Below the pieces are notes generated by a model that was not told where the DNA came from, searched no databases, and saw nothing but the letters and a program-made list of their open reading frames with translations. Shown here piece after piece: positions 1 through 9,505 of a stretch of 64,000 bases of DNA (positions within the stretch are counted from its first letter, which is position 1; every line of letters begins with the position of its first letter). A program made the translations under genes and the position numbers. Origin of the DNA: Bacteroidetes bacterium GWC2_46_850 (GTDB taxonomy: Bacteria; Bacteroidota; Bacteroidia; Bacteroidales; Dysgonomonadaceae); assembly GCA_001768325.1 (NCBI GenBank), contig MENQ01000021.1, positions 398,059-462,058 on the forward strand, written 5' to 3'.

Positions 1-2
1 AG

Positions 3-896
3 AACCGGCTTCTGAGTATCGTCAGCACCGGCAAAACAACCGGATATTATGTCGATATCTTTCGTTCGAAGAAACAACGGGGAGGCGATAAATTTCACGA
101 TTACTTCTACCATAATCTGGGTCAGGAAATGTTTATCCGTGATATAAAAGGAAATACGCTGGACCTGCGACCAAGCAATGAGATGGGTTTTGCAGGTGGA
201 CATCTGTTCGCACTGGATTATATGTGGGATAAGCAGTCGGCAAAAATAAACGATGATTATCAGGCTGTATGGAAAATGAGTTTCCCGGATGGGAATCATG
301 TATATATGAATTTGTGGATGAAGGGGTATGAGGGACGCGAAGTCTTCTCCATCAAAGCGCCACCCTGCAAGGCATTTCGTGGCAATCAAGGATTTCCGTA
401 TGAAGTTGATAAGGAACCGTACCTCACCATTGCTGCCCGTCAGCATGGCGAAGCATGGGATCATCCGTTTGTTTCTGTATTCGAGCCAACCACGGAAAGC
501 GAGGGGAGATCGATCGAAAAAATCACCTCGTTTGACCCAGACAATAAACAAAGTATTTCCCCCGATTTCGTAGGGTTAGAAGTAAAAAGCAAATCAGAGC
601 GTACCGATTATATCTTTTCGTCGGTAAAGGATGAAAAAGTAGCCTATAACGGTGTGTCTGCAAACGCGACTTATGCTGTTGTAACCGAGGAAGGCGATGA
701 TTTTACCCTCTTCATGGGTAACGGAACCTTTATCGAGGGAAAAGGGTTCAGCATAGCATCGGCAGAGAGAACAAACGTAGTATTAGAATATAGAAACGGT
801 AAGTATTATTTTATGTCTGAAGGTACTGTGACCATTATCACGAATAAGGGAAAGAGAATAAAAATAGAAGCTATTGGTTACGGAAATGTTGTATGA
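3..896 (+). CDS. Heparinase II/III-like protein, C-terminal part (cut by window edge)
   Basis: The reading frame is open from the left edge, so the first Met at 129 is internal and this is the 3' part of a longer gene. The visible start of the frame reads ...GYYVDIFRSKK, then HDYFYHNLGQ, the pattern of the beta-sandwich part of heparinase II/III-type polysaccharide lyases, where a Tyr/His-rich HDYF..H segment is typical. About 298 residues remain. The rest is beta-rich without signal or membrane segments. Known family role: beta-elimination of uronic-acid-containing polysaccharides in the periplasm. The neighbouring GH43 and GH88 genes on the same strand fit that, since GH88 enzymes remove the unsaturated uronic acid that lyases make. 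The exact PL family cannot be fixed from this fragment. Confidence 0.72.
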   Translation, partial: NRLLSIVSTGKTTGYYVDIFRSKKQRGGDKFHDYFYHNLGQEMFIRDIKGNTLDLRPSNEMGFAGGHLFALDYMWDKQSAKINDDYQAVWKMSFPDGNHVYMNLWMKGYEGREVFSIKAPPCKAFRGNQGFPYEVDKEPYLTIAARQHGEAWDHPFVSVFEPTTESEGRSIEKITSFDPDNKQSISPDFVGLEVKSKSERTDYIFSSVKDEKVAYNGVSANATYAVVTEEGDDFTLFMGNGTFIEGKGFSIASAERTNVVLEYRNGKYYFMSEGTVTIITNKGKRIKIEAIGYGNVV

Positions 897-969
897 TAGA
901 TAATTGATATACCAAATACAGGGAGAATTACTGTTCCCTTAATTTGTTTTTAGTTTAAAAAATATAATT

Positions 970-3900
970 ATGACGAAGATAAATCTTTTATATCTTTTGT
1001 TGGTGGTTTTGACTTATTCGTATTTTCCGGCAAAGGCGCAGGAATATCCTAAAACCATATTGCCGGGAGATTATCCTGACCCTACTATTGTACGCGACGG
1101 TGCGGATTATTACATGACCCACTCGCCGTTTTATTATATGCCGGGATTCCTGATCTGGCATTCGCAGGATCTGATAAATTGGGAGCCCATAATCCGTGCC
1201 GTGCCCGAATATGAGGGTTCGGCAATGGCGCCCGACCTGATCAAGCATGAGGGACGGTTTTATCTCTATTTTCCGTCAGCAGGTACCAACTGGGTGGTTT
1301 GGGCGGACGATATTAAAGGCCCCTGGAGTAAACCTGTCGATTTGAGAGTAACCGGCATCGACCCCGGACATATCTTGGGAGAAGACGGTAAACGCTATCT
1401 GTATGTAAACGATGGACGCATGATTCAACTCTCTGATGACGGTCTTTCTACCGTCGGAGAACTGAAAAAAGCGTATGACGGTTGGGAATTTCCCAAATCC
1501 TGGGAAACTGAAGGTATGTGGCTCGAATCGCCCAAATTCCTAAAAAGGGATGGCTATTATTATCAGATTTCTGCACAGGGCGGAACGGCAGGCCCACCGA
1601 CAAGCCATATGGTGGTGGTTGCCCGCTCGAAAAGTGTGCATGGACCTTGGGAAAACTCGCCTTACAACCCGATTGTCCATACCTATAGTGTCAATGATAA
1701 TTGGTGGTCGAAAGGGCACGGGACGATTATCGACGACGTAAACGGCAACTGGTGGATTATTTATCACGCCTATGCCAACGGCTACCATACGTTGGGACGG
1801 CAAACGCTCTTGGAGCCTATCGAATGGACTTCCGACGGCTGGTACAAACTGGCTTACAAAGCACAGCCTATCGTTCCGCAGGCGCAGATAAAACACGGCT
1901 TGGAACTTTCCGACAAGTTTGACGGAAACAAATTGTGGCTTCAATGGACGTTCTGGAAAGAATACGCGCCAGAATCGGTTGTTATAAAAGGAAATACACT
2001 GAGCTTAAATGCCAAAGGCACAAGTCCTGCGGATGCACGTAAGTTGTTAATTACGGCTACCGGCAAAAACTACGAAACGCAGGTGGAGGTGCAAACGGCA
2101 AAAGGAAATAAAGCGGGGTTGGTCTTGTTTTATAATGAAAAAGCATACGCCGGAATTCTGGCTGACGAAAAGCAGTTCACCATTTACAAAGACGCGGAGA
2201 CTTCATTTAACGTTTCCCACAAATTGGGGAAACGCTTTTTCCTGAAAATAGAAAACAGGGGAAATACCTGCATTTTTTCGGCAAGCAAGGACAACAAAAG
2301 CTGGACGGTATTAGCCGAAGACATCGACGTATCGGAATTTCATCACAATAAATACAAAGAATTTTACGCCTTGCGCCCCGCCTTGGTTTCTTCGGGAAAA
2401 GGCAAAGCCCTGTTCCGCGATTTTGGTTATTCCGATGCCGTACCAACGGAAGATGACATGAGCGTCTATCTGATGGTGTTTCATAATGACGGCACACATA
2501 GTTTACACATGGCGCTAAGCGTTGATGGATACAGCTTTATGGCACTCAATGACGGTAAGCCAGTTATTGCAGGCGACACGATTGCTGATCAGAAAGGTAT
2601 CCGCGATCCGCATATTGTACGGGGCCCCGATGGCGCTTTCTACATGGCGATGACTGACCTGCATGTGTTTGGTAAACGCGATGGAGTGCGTGATTCTGAA
2701 TGGGAGCGCGATAGAAACCTGTATGGTTGGGGTAATAATCGTGGGCTGGTACTGATGAAGTCCTGGGATTTGGTGGATTGGAAGCGGACCAATATTCGTT
2801 TTGATGAACTGTCGGCACAGTTCAAGGAAGTCGGGTGTGTCTGGGCACCCCAAACTACTTATGACGAAGAGAAAGGTAAACTGATGATCTATTTTACCAT
2901 GCGTTATCAAAACGAACCTAACAAACTGTATTATACCTATGTGAATGAAGCTTTCGATTGCTTAGAGACCACACCTCAGATTTTGTTTGAATATCCGGAT
3001 GAGAAAGTGTCCGCCATCGATGGCGACATCACGAAAGTGAACGGCAAGTACCACTTGCTCTACGTTTCGCACGATGGGCAGGCGGGCATCAAGCAAGCCG
3101 TTTCGGATAAAATAAACGGCGGTTACGAGTTCGACCCGCGCTGGTACGACCCCGAAGAAAAAGCTTGCGAAGCTCCGAATGTATGGAAACGCATCGGCGA
3201 AGAAAAATGGGTGCTGATGTACGACTGTTACGGCCAAGCAGTGCACAATTTCGGGTTCAGCGAAACCTCTGACTTTGTCAATTTTAAAAACCTCGGGCAG
3301 TTCAACCAGGGCGTGATGAAAACGACCAATTTTGCATCGCCCAAGCACGGCGCGATTATTCAGATAACAAAACAGGAAGCCGACCGCTTGGCAAAGCACT
3401 GGAGATTGGATATAGAATTCCCGACTGCGGAAGAGTTCAGGAGCAATATAAGTAATCGTCCGGCGGATTTGTCGGAAGCGCCGAATGTGAGCAATCCTGT
3501 CCTGCCGGGGCTTTATGCCGACCCCGAAGTGCTGTATTCCGAAAAAACAGGTAAGTATTACATCTATCCTACCAGTGACGGTTTCAAAGGCTGGACAGGA
3601 ACGTATTTCAAAGCCTTTTCTTCCGATGATTTGAAAACGTGGAAAGATGAAGGGATTATTCTTGATCTGGAAAAAGATGTATCATGGGCAGACCGTAATG
3701 CTTGGGCGCCTGCCATTATTGAGAAAAAAGATAAACACGGGAATTATAAGTACTACTATTACTTTACCGCCGCGCAGAAAATCGGCGTTGCCGTGGCAGA
3801 CGATCCCCTGGGGCCTTTTATTGATTCGGGTAAGCCGCTGATCGACCAACGTCCAGAAGGCATGACGCGCGGACAAAACATCGATCCGGCGGTCTTTACC

Positions 3901-4392
3901 GATCCGAAAACGGGAAAAAACTACCTCTACTGGGGCAATTATTTCATGGCGGTATGTGAACTGAACGACGACATGGTATCGGTAAAGCCTAATACAACGC
4001 GAATATTAATACCGGACGATGAATTTCACAGCGAAGCGGTTTACGTCTTTTATCGGGACGGATTTTACTACTTCATGTGGTCGAAGAATGATACCCGTAG
4101 CCCTGATTATGAAGTCCGTTACGTGAAGTCTAAATCTCCGGTAGCCCCTATCGATGCTTCTGAAAGCAAGGTTGTGTTATCAAAAGCTCTGGAAAAGGGA
4201 ATCTACGCGACAGGGCATCATTCTGTGCTACAGATGCCTGGGACAGATGAGTGGTATATTGTCTACCATCGTTTTCAACGCCCGGATGCAATCAAATTAG
4301 GAAGAGACGCCGGCTACAACCGGGAAGTGTGTATCAATAAAATGACGTTTGACGATAACGGATACATAATGGTAATAACCCCCACGTTGTAA
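970..4392 (+). CDS. Triple-domain GH43 glycoside hydrolase
   Basis: A secreted protein of 1140 residues with a signal peptide (residues 1-23, cleavage after AKA). Three GH43-like five-bladed propellers can be seen. Domain 1 (about 27-310) begins with GDYPDPTIVRDG (catalytic base Asp) and has the proton-donor Glu in the region ESPKFLKRDGYYY. A beta-sandwich of the GH43 C-terminal type follows (about 325-500). Domain 2 (about 505-840) has GIRDPHIV, SAIDGD and ACEAPNVWK. Domain 3 (about 850-1140) has GLYADPEVLY and FHSEAVYVFYRDG. Each therefore keeps candidate acidic residues. GH43 enzymes are beta-xylosidases, alpha-L-arabinofuranosidases or galactanases; one protein may remove several linkages of a branched glycan. 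The gene starts 73 bp after the heparinase-like gene and 19 bp before the next GH43, so it is in an operon. Most GH43 proteins have one or two catalytic domains; three is uncommon. Confidence 0.9.
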   Translation: MTKINLLYLLLVVLTYSYFPAKAQEYPKTILPGDYPDPTIVRDGADYYMTHSPFYYMPGFLIWHSQDLINWEPIIRAVPEYEGSAMAPDLIKHEGRFYLYFPSAGTNWVVWADDIKGPWSKPVDLRVTGIDPGHILGEDGKRYLYVNDGRMIQLSDDGLSTVGELKKAYDGWEFPKSWETEGMWLESPKFLKRDGYYYQISAQGGTAGPPTSHMVVVARSKSVHGPWENSPYNPIVHTYSVNDNWWSKGHGTIIDDVNGNWWIIYHAYANGYHTLGRQTLLEPIEWTSDGWYKLAYKAQPIVPQAQIKHGLELSDKFDGNKLWLQWTFWKEYAPESVVIKGNTLSLNAKGTSPADARKLLITATGKNYETQVEVQTAKGNKAGLVLFYNEKAYAGILADEKQFTIYKDAETSFNVSHKLGKRFFLKIENRGNTCIFSASKDNKSWTVLAEDIDVSEFHHNKYKEFYALRPALVSSGKGKALFRDFGYSDAVPTEDDMSVYLMVFHNDGTHSLHMALSVDGYSFMALNDGKPVIAGDTIADQKGIRDPHIVRGPDGAFYMAMTDLHVFGKRDGVRDSEWERDRNLYGWGNNRGLVLMKSWDLVDWKRTNIRFDELSAQFKEVGCVWAPQTTYDEEKGKLMIYFTMRYQNEPNKLYYTYVNEAFDCLETTPQILFEYPDEKVSAIDGDITKVNGKYHLLYVSHDGQAGIKQAVSDKINGGYEFDPRWYDPEEKACEAPNVWKRIGEEKWVLMYDCYGQAVHNFGFSETSDFVNFKNLGQFNQGVMKTTNFASPKHGAIIQITKQEADRLAKHWRLDIEFPTAEEFRSNISNRPADLSEAPNVSNPVLPGLYADPEVLYSEKTGKYYIYPTSDGFKGWTGTYFKAFSSDDLKTWKDEGIILDLEKDVSWADRNAWAPAIIEKKDKHGNYKYYYYFTAAQKIGVAVADDPLGPFIDSGKPLIDQRPEGMTRGQNIDPAVFTDPKTGKNYLYWGNYFMAVCELNDDMVSVKPNTTRILIPDDEFHSEAVYVFYRDGFYYFMWSKNDTRSPDYEVRYVKSKSPVAPIDASESKVVLSKALEKGIYATGHHSVLQMPGTDEWYIVYHRFQRPDAIKLGRDAGYNREVCINKMTFDDNGYIMVITPTL

Positions 4393-4411
4393 ATGGGTAA
4401 AACTTTAAGTT

Positions 4412-6073
4412 ATGAAGAATATAATTATCATAATAGGATTATTGATATGCACGCACCTGAGTACGCAATACCAATCGGAGGTATGGGTATCTGATCAGGG
4501 CGACGGTACGTACAAAAATCCTGTCCTTTATGCCGATTACTCCGATCCCGATGTGATCCGTGTGGGCGATGATTATTATATGACCGCATCGAGTTTTAAC
4601 TGTGTGCCCGGTCTGCCGATATTGCATTCCAGAGATATGATCAACTGGCAGATTGTCAATTACGCATTAAAGGATCTGAAGCTGGATGGTGTTCCCGAAG
4701 GTTTTTTCGACAAGCCGCAACACGGCAGGGGCGTTTGGGCTCCATGTATCCGGTATCACAAAGGAGAATACATGATTTATTGGGGTGATCCCGATTTCGG
4801 TATCTATGTGGTAAAGACAAAAGATATGCTCGGTGCCTGGGATAAGCCGATCCTTGTCCTTCCCGGCAAAGGACGTATCGACCCGAGTCCGCTTTTTGAT
4901 GACGATGGAAAAGTATATCTCACACTTGCCTGGGCAGGAAGTCGTGCTGGTTTGAACAGCATCATAACCGTTTGTGAAATGAATGCCGACGGCACAAAGA
5001 TAATCGGTGAAGAGACATTGATCTTCGATGGTAACGATGGTATCAACCATACCGTTGAAGGTGGCAAATTCTATAAGAAAGATGGCTATTACTACCTGCT
5101 CGCACCTGCTGGCGGGGTGGAGATGGGATGGCAACTTGCTTTGCGTTCAAAAAATATTTACGGTCCTTATGAGGTGAAAACAGTGCTGGCACAGGGTAGC
5201 ACGAATATAAACGGCCCACATCAGGGAGGATTGGTAGAAACGCAGACGGGCGAATGGTGGTTCTTGCACTTTCAGGATCAGGGTGCCTATGGACGTGTTG
5301 CTCACTTGCAGCCGGTCACCTGGAAAGATGGATGGCCCGTGATGGGGATCAATGATAAAAATTATGGTGGAGAACCGGTGCGCGTGTATAAAAAACCCCA
5401 CGTGGGGCCCACTTACCAGGTAGAAACACCTGTAGAGAGTGATGAATTCAACTCGCCCAAACTGGGTTTGCAATGGTCCTGGCATGCCAATCCACAGCAA
5501 GCCTGGGCATTTCCCTCATCAAATGGCTATTTGCGCATGTACGGACAATACCATCCCGAAAATTTTGTCAATTTCTGGGATATCCCCAATCTGTTGCTTC
5601 AAAAACTTCCCGCTCCTGTGTTTACAGCGACCGCGAAATTGTCGGCTGTCTTGTTGAACGAGGGTGACAAAGCAGGATTGATCATGATGGGGTGGGATTA
5701 TGCCCATATATCTCTGGTGAAAACAAAGGAGGGGTATGCTATAGAGTACGCCACCTGCAAAGATGCAGAACAGAAGACGCCGGAGCAACTCGTTTCGATG
5801 ACGGAACTGAAAAAGATAAAGGTCAACAAGAAATACAATTATAAGACCCTTATACCCGATGCGGAAATTTGGTTGCAGGTCAAAGTTGGCGATGGAGGAA
5901 TCTGCACTTTTGCTTACAGTGTTGATGGAAAGAACTATCAGTCGCTTCCCGAAACATTCAAAGCACGTCAGGGCAAATGGATCGGTGCCAAAACCGGTTT
6001 GTTCATCCTGAATAAGGACCAGGGAACAAGTCGTTCCTGGGTCGACGCAGACTGGTTCAGAATAGAAAAATAG
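4412..6073 (+). CDS. GH43 beta-xylosidase/arabinofuranosidase-like enzyme with C-terminal beta-sandwich
   Basis: 553 residues with a short N-terminal signal. The GH43 propeller (about 28-330) starts with NPVLYADYSDPDVIRVGDDYY, whose Asp is the usual base, and contains HTVEGGKFYKKDGYYY with the likely proton-donor Glu. From about 350 (DEFNSPKLGLQWSWHANP) a concanavalin-like sandwich follows; in GH43 xylosidases it completes the active site. The overall architecture resembles GH43_12-type enzymes that remove xylose or arabinose from oligosaccharide ends. It lies 19 bp after the triple GH43 and 40 bp before the GH88 gene, so it is co-transcribed. The exact specificity is not readable from the sequence. 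Confidence 0.9.
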   Translation: MKNIIIIIGLLICTHLSTQYQSEVWVSDQGDGTYKNPVLYADYSDPDVIRVGDDYYMTASSFNCVPGLPILHSRDMINWQIVNYALKDLKLDGVPEGFFDKPQHGRGVWAPCIRYHKGEYMIYWGDPDFGIYVVKTKDMLGAWDKPILVLPGKGRIDPSPLFDDDGKVYLTLAWAGSRAGLNSIITVCEMNADGTKIIGEETLIFDGNDGINHTVEGGKFYKKDGYYYLLAPAGGVEMGWQLALRSKNIYGPYEVKTVLAQGSTNINGPHQGGLVETQTGEWWFLHFQDQGAYGRVAHLQPVTWKDGWPVMGINDKNYGGEPVRVYKKPHVGPTYQVETPVESDEFNSPKLGLQWSWHANPQQAWAFPSSNGYLRMYGQYHPENFVNFWDIPNLLLQKLPAPVFTATAKLSAVLLNEGDKAGLIMMGWDYAHISLVKTKEGYAIEYATCKDAEQKTPEQLVSMTELKKIKVNKKYNYKTLIPDAEIWLQVKVGDGGICTFAYSVDGKNYQSLPETFKARQGKWIGAKTGLFILNKDQGTSRSWVDADWFRIEK

Positions 6074-6113
6074 AGAATTAAAGCAAATAGATAACAATTT
6101 TTTAGCGATAAAG

Positions 6114-7316
6114 ATGGAAATCAAAAATGTGATGTCGGGATTGGTGATGGCCATTTCCTTGTGTGCGTGTACACCGAAAGCAGCCAATCCTACTTTCGAT
6201 GTGGATAGTGAATTAGATTACTGTAATGTACAAATTAACAAAACATTGAGTCACGTAGGCGACGCCACCATGATGCCGCGGAATATCCTGTCCGGACAAT
6301 CTGTTTGGAATCTTGTTCCCGTCAGGATAGAAGAGTGGACGGCTGGTTTCTGGCCCGGCATATTGTGGTACGACTACGAAAACACGAAAAGTGAAGAAGC
6401 ACTGAACGCGGCCAGACATTACACAGATATGTTGGAACCATTGACCACACTTCCTGCGTACGATCATGATCTGGGCTTTCAACTGTTTTGCAGTTATGGT
6501 AACGGATACCGCCTAACGGGAGACGAGAAATACAAACAAATCATCCTGAATGCTGCCGATACACTGGCTACCTTATTCAATCCCAAAGCAGGTACGATCC
6601 TTTCATGGCCCCGTGAAGTGGAACCGAACAACTGGCCCCACAATACCATCATGGATAATATGTTAAACCTTGAAATGTTATACTGGGCCGCTGCAAACGG
6701 GGGAAACAAAGAACTTTATGATATTGCCACAACGCATGCCGAAACAACCATGAAGTACCAGTTCAGGGAAGATGGCGGCAATTACCATGTGGTTGTCTAC
6801 GATACCATCGACGGGCATTTCATCAAAGGTATCACGCATCAGGGTTATGCCGATGAAACTATGTGGGCACGTGGTCAGGCATGGGCAATTTATGGTTACA
6901 CGATGGTATATCGGGAAACAAAGGATAAAAAATTTCTTCGATTTGTTGAAAAAATAACGGATATCTATCTGAGACGGCTACCCGAGGATTATGTCCCTTA
7001 CTGGGATTTCGACGCGCCCAACATTCCCGATGAACCCAGGGATGCATCAGCAGCCGCTATTACAGCCTCTGCACTCGTTGAGCTGGCACAGTTGGAAGAT
7101 ACACCCGCGAAAGCGAAAGCATATCAGGATGCAGCGCTCAATATGCTGATTTCCCTTTCCTCAGCCGAGTATCAAAGCAGGAATAAAAATTCGGCTTTTC
7201 TACTTCGCTCGGTGGGACATAAACCCAACGGTTCGGAAGTAAACGCATCAATCAATTATGCCGATTATTATTACATTGAAGCGTTGACCCGACTGAAGAA
7301 ATGGATAAAAAATTGA
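6114..7316 (+). CDS. GH88 unsaturated glucuronyl hydrolase, lipoprotein
   Basis: 400 residues. The N-terminus ends in SLCACTP, a lipobox-like site, so it is probably membrane-anchored in the periplasm or on the outer membrane. GH88 features include EEWTAGFWPGILW, HDLGFQLFCSYGNGYRLTG (first catalytic-type Asp), NTIMDNMLNLEMLYWAA (second Asp) and HQGYADETMWARGQAWAIYGY, all in the order expected for an (alpha/alpha)6 barrel. The family hydrates the delta-4,5 double bond of unsaturated uronic acids left by polysaccharide lyases, which explains its place after a heparinase-like gene. It is the last gene of the plus-strand operon; a hairpin follows. Confidence 0.9.
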   Translation: MEIKNVMSGLVMAISLCACTPKAANPTFDVDSELDYCNVQINKTLSHVGDATMMPRNILSGQSVWNLVPVRIEEWTAGFWPGILWYDYENTKSEEALNAARHYTDMLEPLTTLPAYDHDLGFQLFCSYGNGYRLTGDEKYKQIILNAADTLATLFNPKAGTILSWPREVEPNNWPHNTIMDNMLNLEMLYWAAANGGNKELYDIATTHAETTMKYQFREDGGNYHVVVYDTIDGHFIKGITHQGYADETMWARGQAWAIYGYTMVYRETKDKKFLRFVEKITDIYLRRLPEDYVPYWDFDAPNIPDEPRDASAAAITASALVELAQLEDTPAKAKAYQDAALNMLISLSSAEYQSRNKNSAFLLRSVGHKPNGSEVNASINYADYYYIEALTRLKKWIKN

Positions 7317-7321
7317 TAAAA

Positions 7322-7350
7322 AAGAACCCCTCTAATGGGATTCTTTCATA
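7322..7350 (+). terminator. Intrinsic terminator after the GH88 operon
   Basis: Arms AAGAACCCC (7322-7330) and GGGATTCTT (7337-7345) pair with one mismatch around a six-base loop and are followed by a short T-rich stretch. It starts 5 bp after the GH88 stop, where an operon terminator is expected. The T run is weak. Confidence 0.6.
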
Positions 7351-7544
7351 GATGTACTATACTTCTCAATTATCTGGAAACAATCTCATTGGTAACGATA
7401 ACTGACCGATTCTTCATTATTTCAGATGTTGTGTTTTTTACAACTGAGTTATCATGAAATAGTTTCGTACTAAATGAATTAGTGGACATTTGAATTTTGG
7501 GATTATACCCTGATTTTTGTGTTGTAGAATTTTTTGTTTCCATA

Positions 7545-7896
7545 TTAATTTTCGTGTTTCCAGCCTTCATTAGTTCTACTATCGCTCAAATTTATTTGTG
7601 GTAGCAGCACACCTGGAACGTTAAGAATTTGTTTACTTAGAATGCCCTCACTTAAAATTACATCAGTCCCATTATACAGTGACTCTATTAAACACCTTCT
7701 GAAAGAGTATTGAATCATATCACTGTTGTTCAACATTATTGCCGGATTATAAGGATTCTCCAACTCCATCTCGTTGCTGATATCATCATATATTTTTTAA
7801 TGATGGTATATAGCGTATCATCTGATTTTTCAATAGGTAAACCTAAGCTTTCAGCGGCTTCTTTCGTCAGAGTAAATGAAGTATAAGAATAACGAA
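7545..7896 (-). pseudogene. Decayed ORF of unknown family, frameshifted at a homopolymer
   Basis: Downstream of namZ the minus strand holds two overlapping open frames that read as one protein if joined. The first gives ...SFTLTKEAAESLGLPIEKSDD and then LYTIIKK; at the A/T run at 7793-7798 the sense passes to another frame, giving YDDISNEMELENPYNPAIML and ending ...NEGWKHEN. The part before SFTLTK overlaps the 3' end of namZ in another frame, so the 5' end looks lost. A further 66-codon frame (7370-7570) follows but has no clear link. I do not recognise the family. The region 7351-7544 holds nothing else that I can support. It could also be chance open frames in AT-rich DNA. Confidence 0.35.
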
Positions 7897-9063
7897 TTAT
7901 TCCTGATATAGCAGGTAGGGTTTGCGTTGCTGTTTGAACTTTACTACGTCGCAAAACCATTTTGCTTTGATCTCCTCAGCCGTTTTTCCGGCGATGATCT
8001 CTTCGCGGATGTAGTCCACGCCGACCAGCTTCTCAAAAAAAGAGGTGAAGAACTTGTCGCCCATGTTCAGGTTGTGATATGCATCGATTACATGCGACAG
8101 GTCGAAGCCATTTTGAATAATTTTTTCGTCCGGCAGAGCTCTCAGATCCACACCATAACACTTTTTGTTGATCAGCGGTGGATTCTTGGCGCCCGGCACG
8201 CTGCGAGGTGTAAAGGTAAAGTCGGAGCCTTTGTAATTGGGATGTCCATACACCTCAAACGGGAAGGAGGTACCTCTGCCCAGGCTCATCACCGTACCTT
8301 CAAACAGGCAGGTGGAGGGATAGAGATAGATTGCATGGTTGTTGGGCAGGTTGGGGGAGGGGGATATCGGTAGCTCATAGCGGGTTTGATGGGTGTAATT
8401 TTCGCAGGGTACGACTGTTACATCGCACACCCGGCCACCAGGCAGCCATTTTTCTCCGTTGATCATCAACGCAAGTTCTCCCAGCGTCATGCCATGCACC
8501 ACGGGGATAGGCAGCCAGCCGACACCCGACTTGTGTTTCATGTCGAGAATGGGTCCGTCCACATACATCCCGTTGGGATTGGGCCTGTCCAGCACAATCA
8601 TCTTTTTGTCATGTTCCGCGCAGACATCCATCAGCCGGGCCATGCTGGCGTAATAGGTATAAAATCGGAGCCCCACATCCTGCAGGTCGAACAGCAGCAC
8701 ATCGAACCGTTTCATTCTATCGGCTGCAGGCTTACCGCTGCCGCTTCCGTAGAGCGACCAGATGGGGATACCTGTTTTCTGATCCACCGAGCTGGCTACA
8801 TGTTCCCCGGCGTCGGCCGTACCCCGAAATCCATGTTCGGGAGAGAAAATTCCCACCACATTGAAGTGGTTTCTGATCAGCATATCCACCAGGTGCTCAT
8901 CACCTGCTATGCCGGTCTGGTTGGTCATCACTGCCACCCGTTTCCCTTTCAGCAGGGGGAAATAGGCATCGGTAACTTCGGCACCTGTCTTGACCGCTGT
9001 TTCGCTCTGTGCACCGATTATTGTAGAAAAGAATATGAAAAGCAGCAAATAAAATTTTCTCAT
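7897..9063 (-). CDS. namZ: Exo-beta-N-acetylmuramidase NamZ (DUF1343)
   Basis: 388 residues with a signal peptide (residues 1-18, FFSTIIGAQS). DUF1343 hallmarks are GKRVAVMTNQTGI, FSPEHGFRGTADAGE, FDVLLFDLQDVGLRFYTY, LDRPNPNGMYVDGP and LSLGRGTSFPFEVYGHP. DUF1343 proteins are known as NamZ, which removes terminal MurNAc from peptidoglycan fragments in muropeptide recycling, so a periplasmic or secreted role is expected. The start codon is 3 bp after the stop of the MerR-like gene, so the two are one operon. The length is usual for the family. Confidence 0.9.
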   Translation of the reverse strand: MRKFYLLLFIFFSTIIGAQSETAVKTGAEVTDAYFPLLKGKRVAVMTNQTGIAGDEHLVDMLIRNHFNVVGIFSPEHGFRGTADAGEHVASSVDQKTGIPIWSLYGSGSGKPAADRMKRFDVLLFDLQDVGLRFYTYYASMARLMDVCAEHDKKMIVLDRPNPNGMYVDGPILDMKHKSGVGWLPIPVVHGMTLGELALMINGEKWLPGGRVCDVTVVPCENYTHQTRYELPISPSPNLPNNHAIYLYPSTCLFEGTVMSLGRGTSFPFEVYGHPNYKGSDFTFTPRSVPGAKNPPLINKKCYGVDLRALPDEKIIQNGFDLSHVIDAYHNLNMGDKFFTSFFEKLVGVDYIREEIIAGKTAEEIKAKWFCDVVKFKQQRKPYLLYQE

Positions 9064-9066
9064 ACT

Positions 9067-9462
9067 TTATTCTTCTGTGGCGTGTTTTGCATATTTCTGC
9101 TGTGTATGCAGTTGATCAAACTCCTCCTCAAGCAGCAGCAGTTCCTTTTTAATCTCGGTGAGCCTCGTCACTGCCTCTGCCCGTTTTGTCTGGTCATCCT
9201 TGTTCGATTTCAGGGTTTGTCGTGCACCTTCCAGCGTCATCCCCTTCTCTTTCACGAGATGGTATACGATCTCCACCTCCCGGATGTTGTCTCGCGTATA
9301 CTGGCGGGTGCCACCTGCCGTTTTTTTGGGGTTGATGTTGTCAAACTCTTTCTCCCAAAAACGTAGCAGGGATACATTTACCGCGAAATGATCGGCTACT
9401 TCCTGAATGGAGTAGTAGAGTCGCTTCTCATCGAATTGGATCGGTTTTTTTCGTTTGCCCAT
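9067..9462 (-). CDS. MerR-family transcriptional regulator
   Basis: 131 residues. A MerR winged-helix domain fills residues 15-85: YYSIQEVADHFAVNVSLLRF, WEKEF, then GGTRQYTRDNIREVEIVYHLVKEKGMTLEGARQTL. A short coiled coil follows (about 93-122). No Cys-based metal site or ligand domain is present, so the effector is unknown. This short MerR type is common and conserved in Bacteroidota, usually as a single gene. Here it is tightly linked to namZ (3-bp gap), which suggests co-expression. Its own promoter is visible at 9506-9537. Confidence 0.88.
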   Translation of the reverse strand: MGKRKKPIQFDEKRLYYSIQEVADHFAVNVSLLRFWEKEFDNINPKKTAGGTRQYTRDNIREVEIVYHLVKEKGMTLEGARQTLKSNKDDQTKRAEAVTRLTEIKKELLLLEEEFDQLHTQQKYAKHATEE

Positions 9463-9505
9463 AATTTTAGTTTTTCAGCAGTCAGCAGTCAGTGATAGTA
9501 CTTCT

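Noticed and set aside
8386..9366. Plus-strand open frame opposite namZ and merR
   Set aside because: It spans two real genes on the other strand and has no family features.
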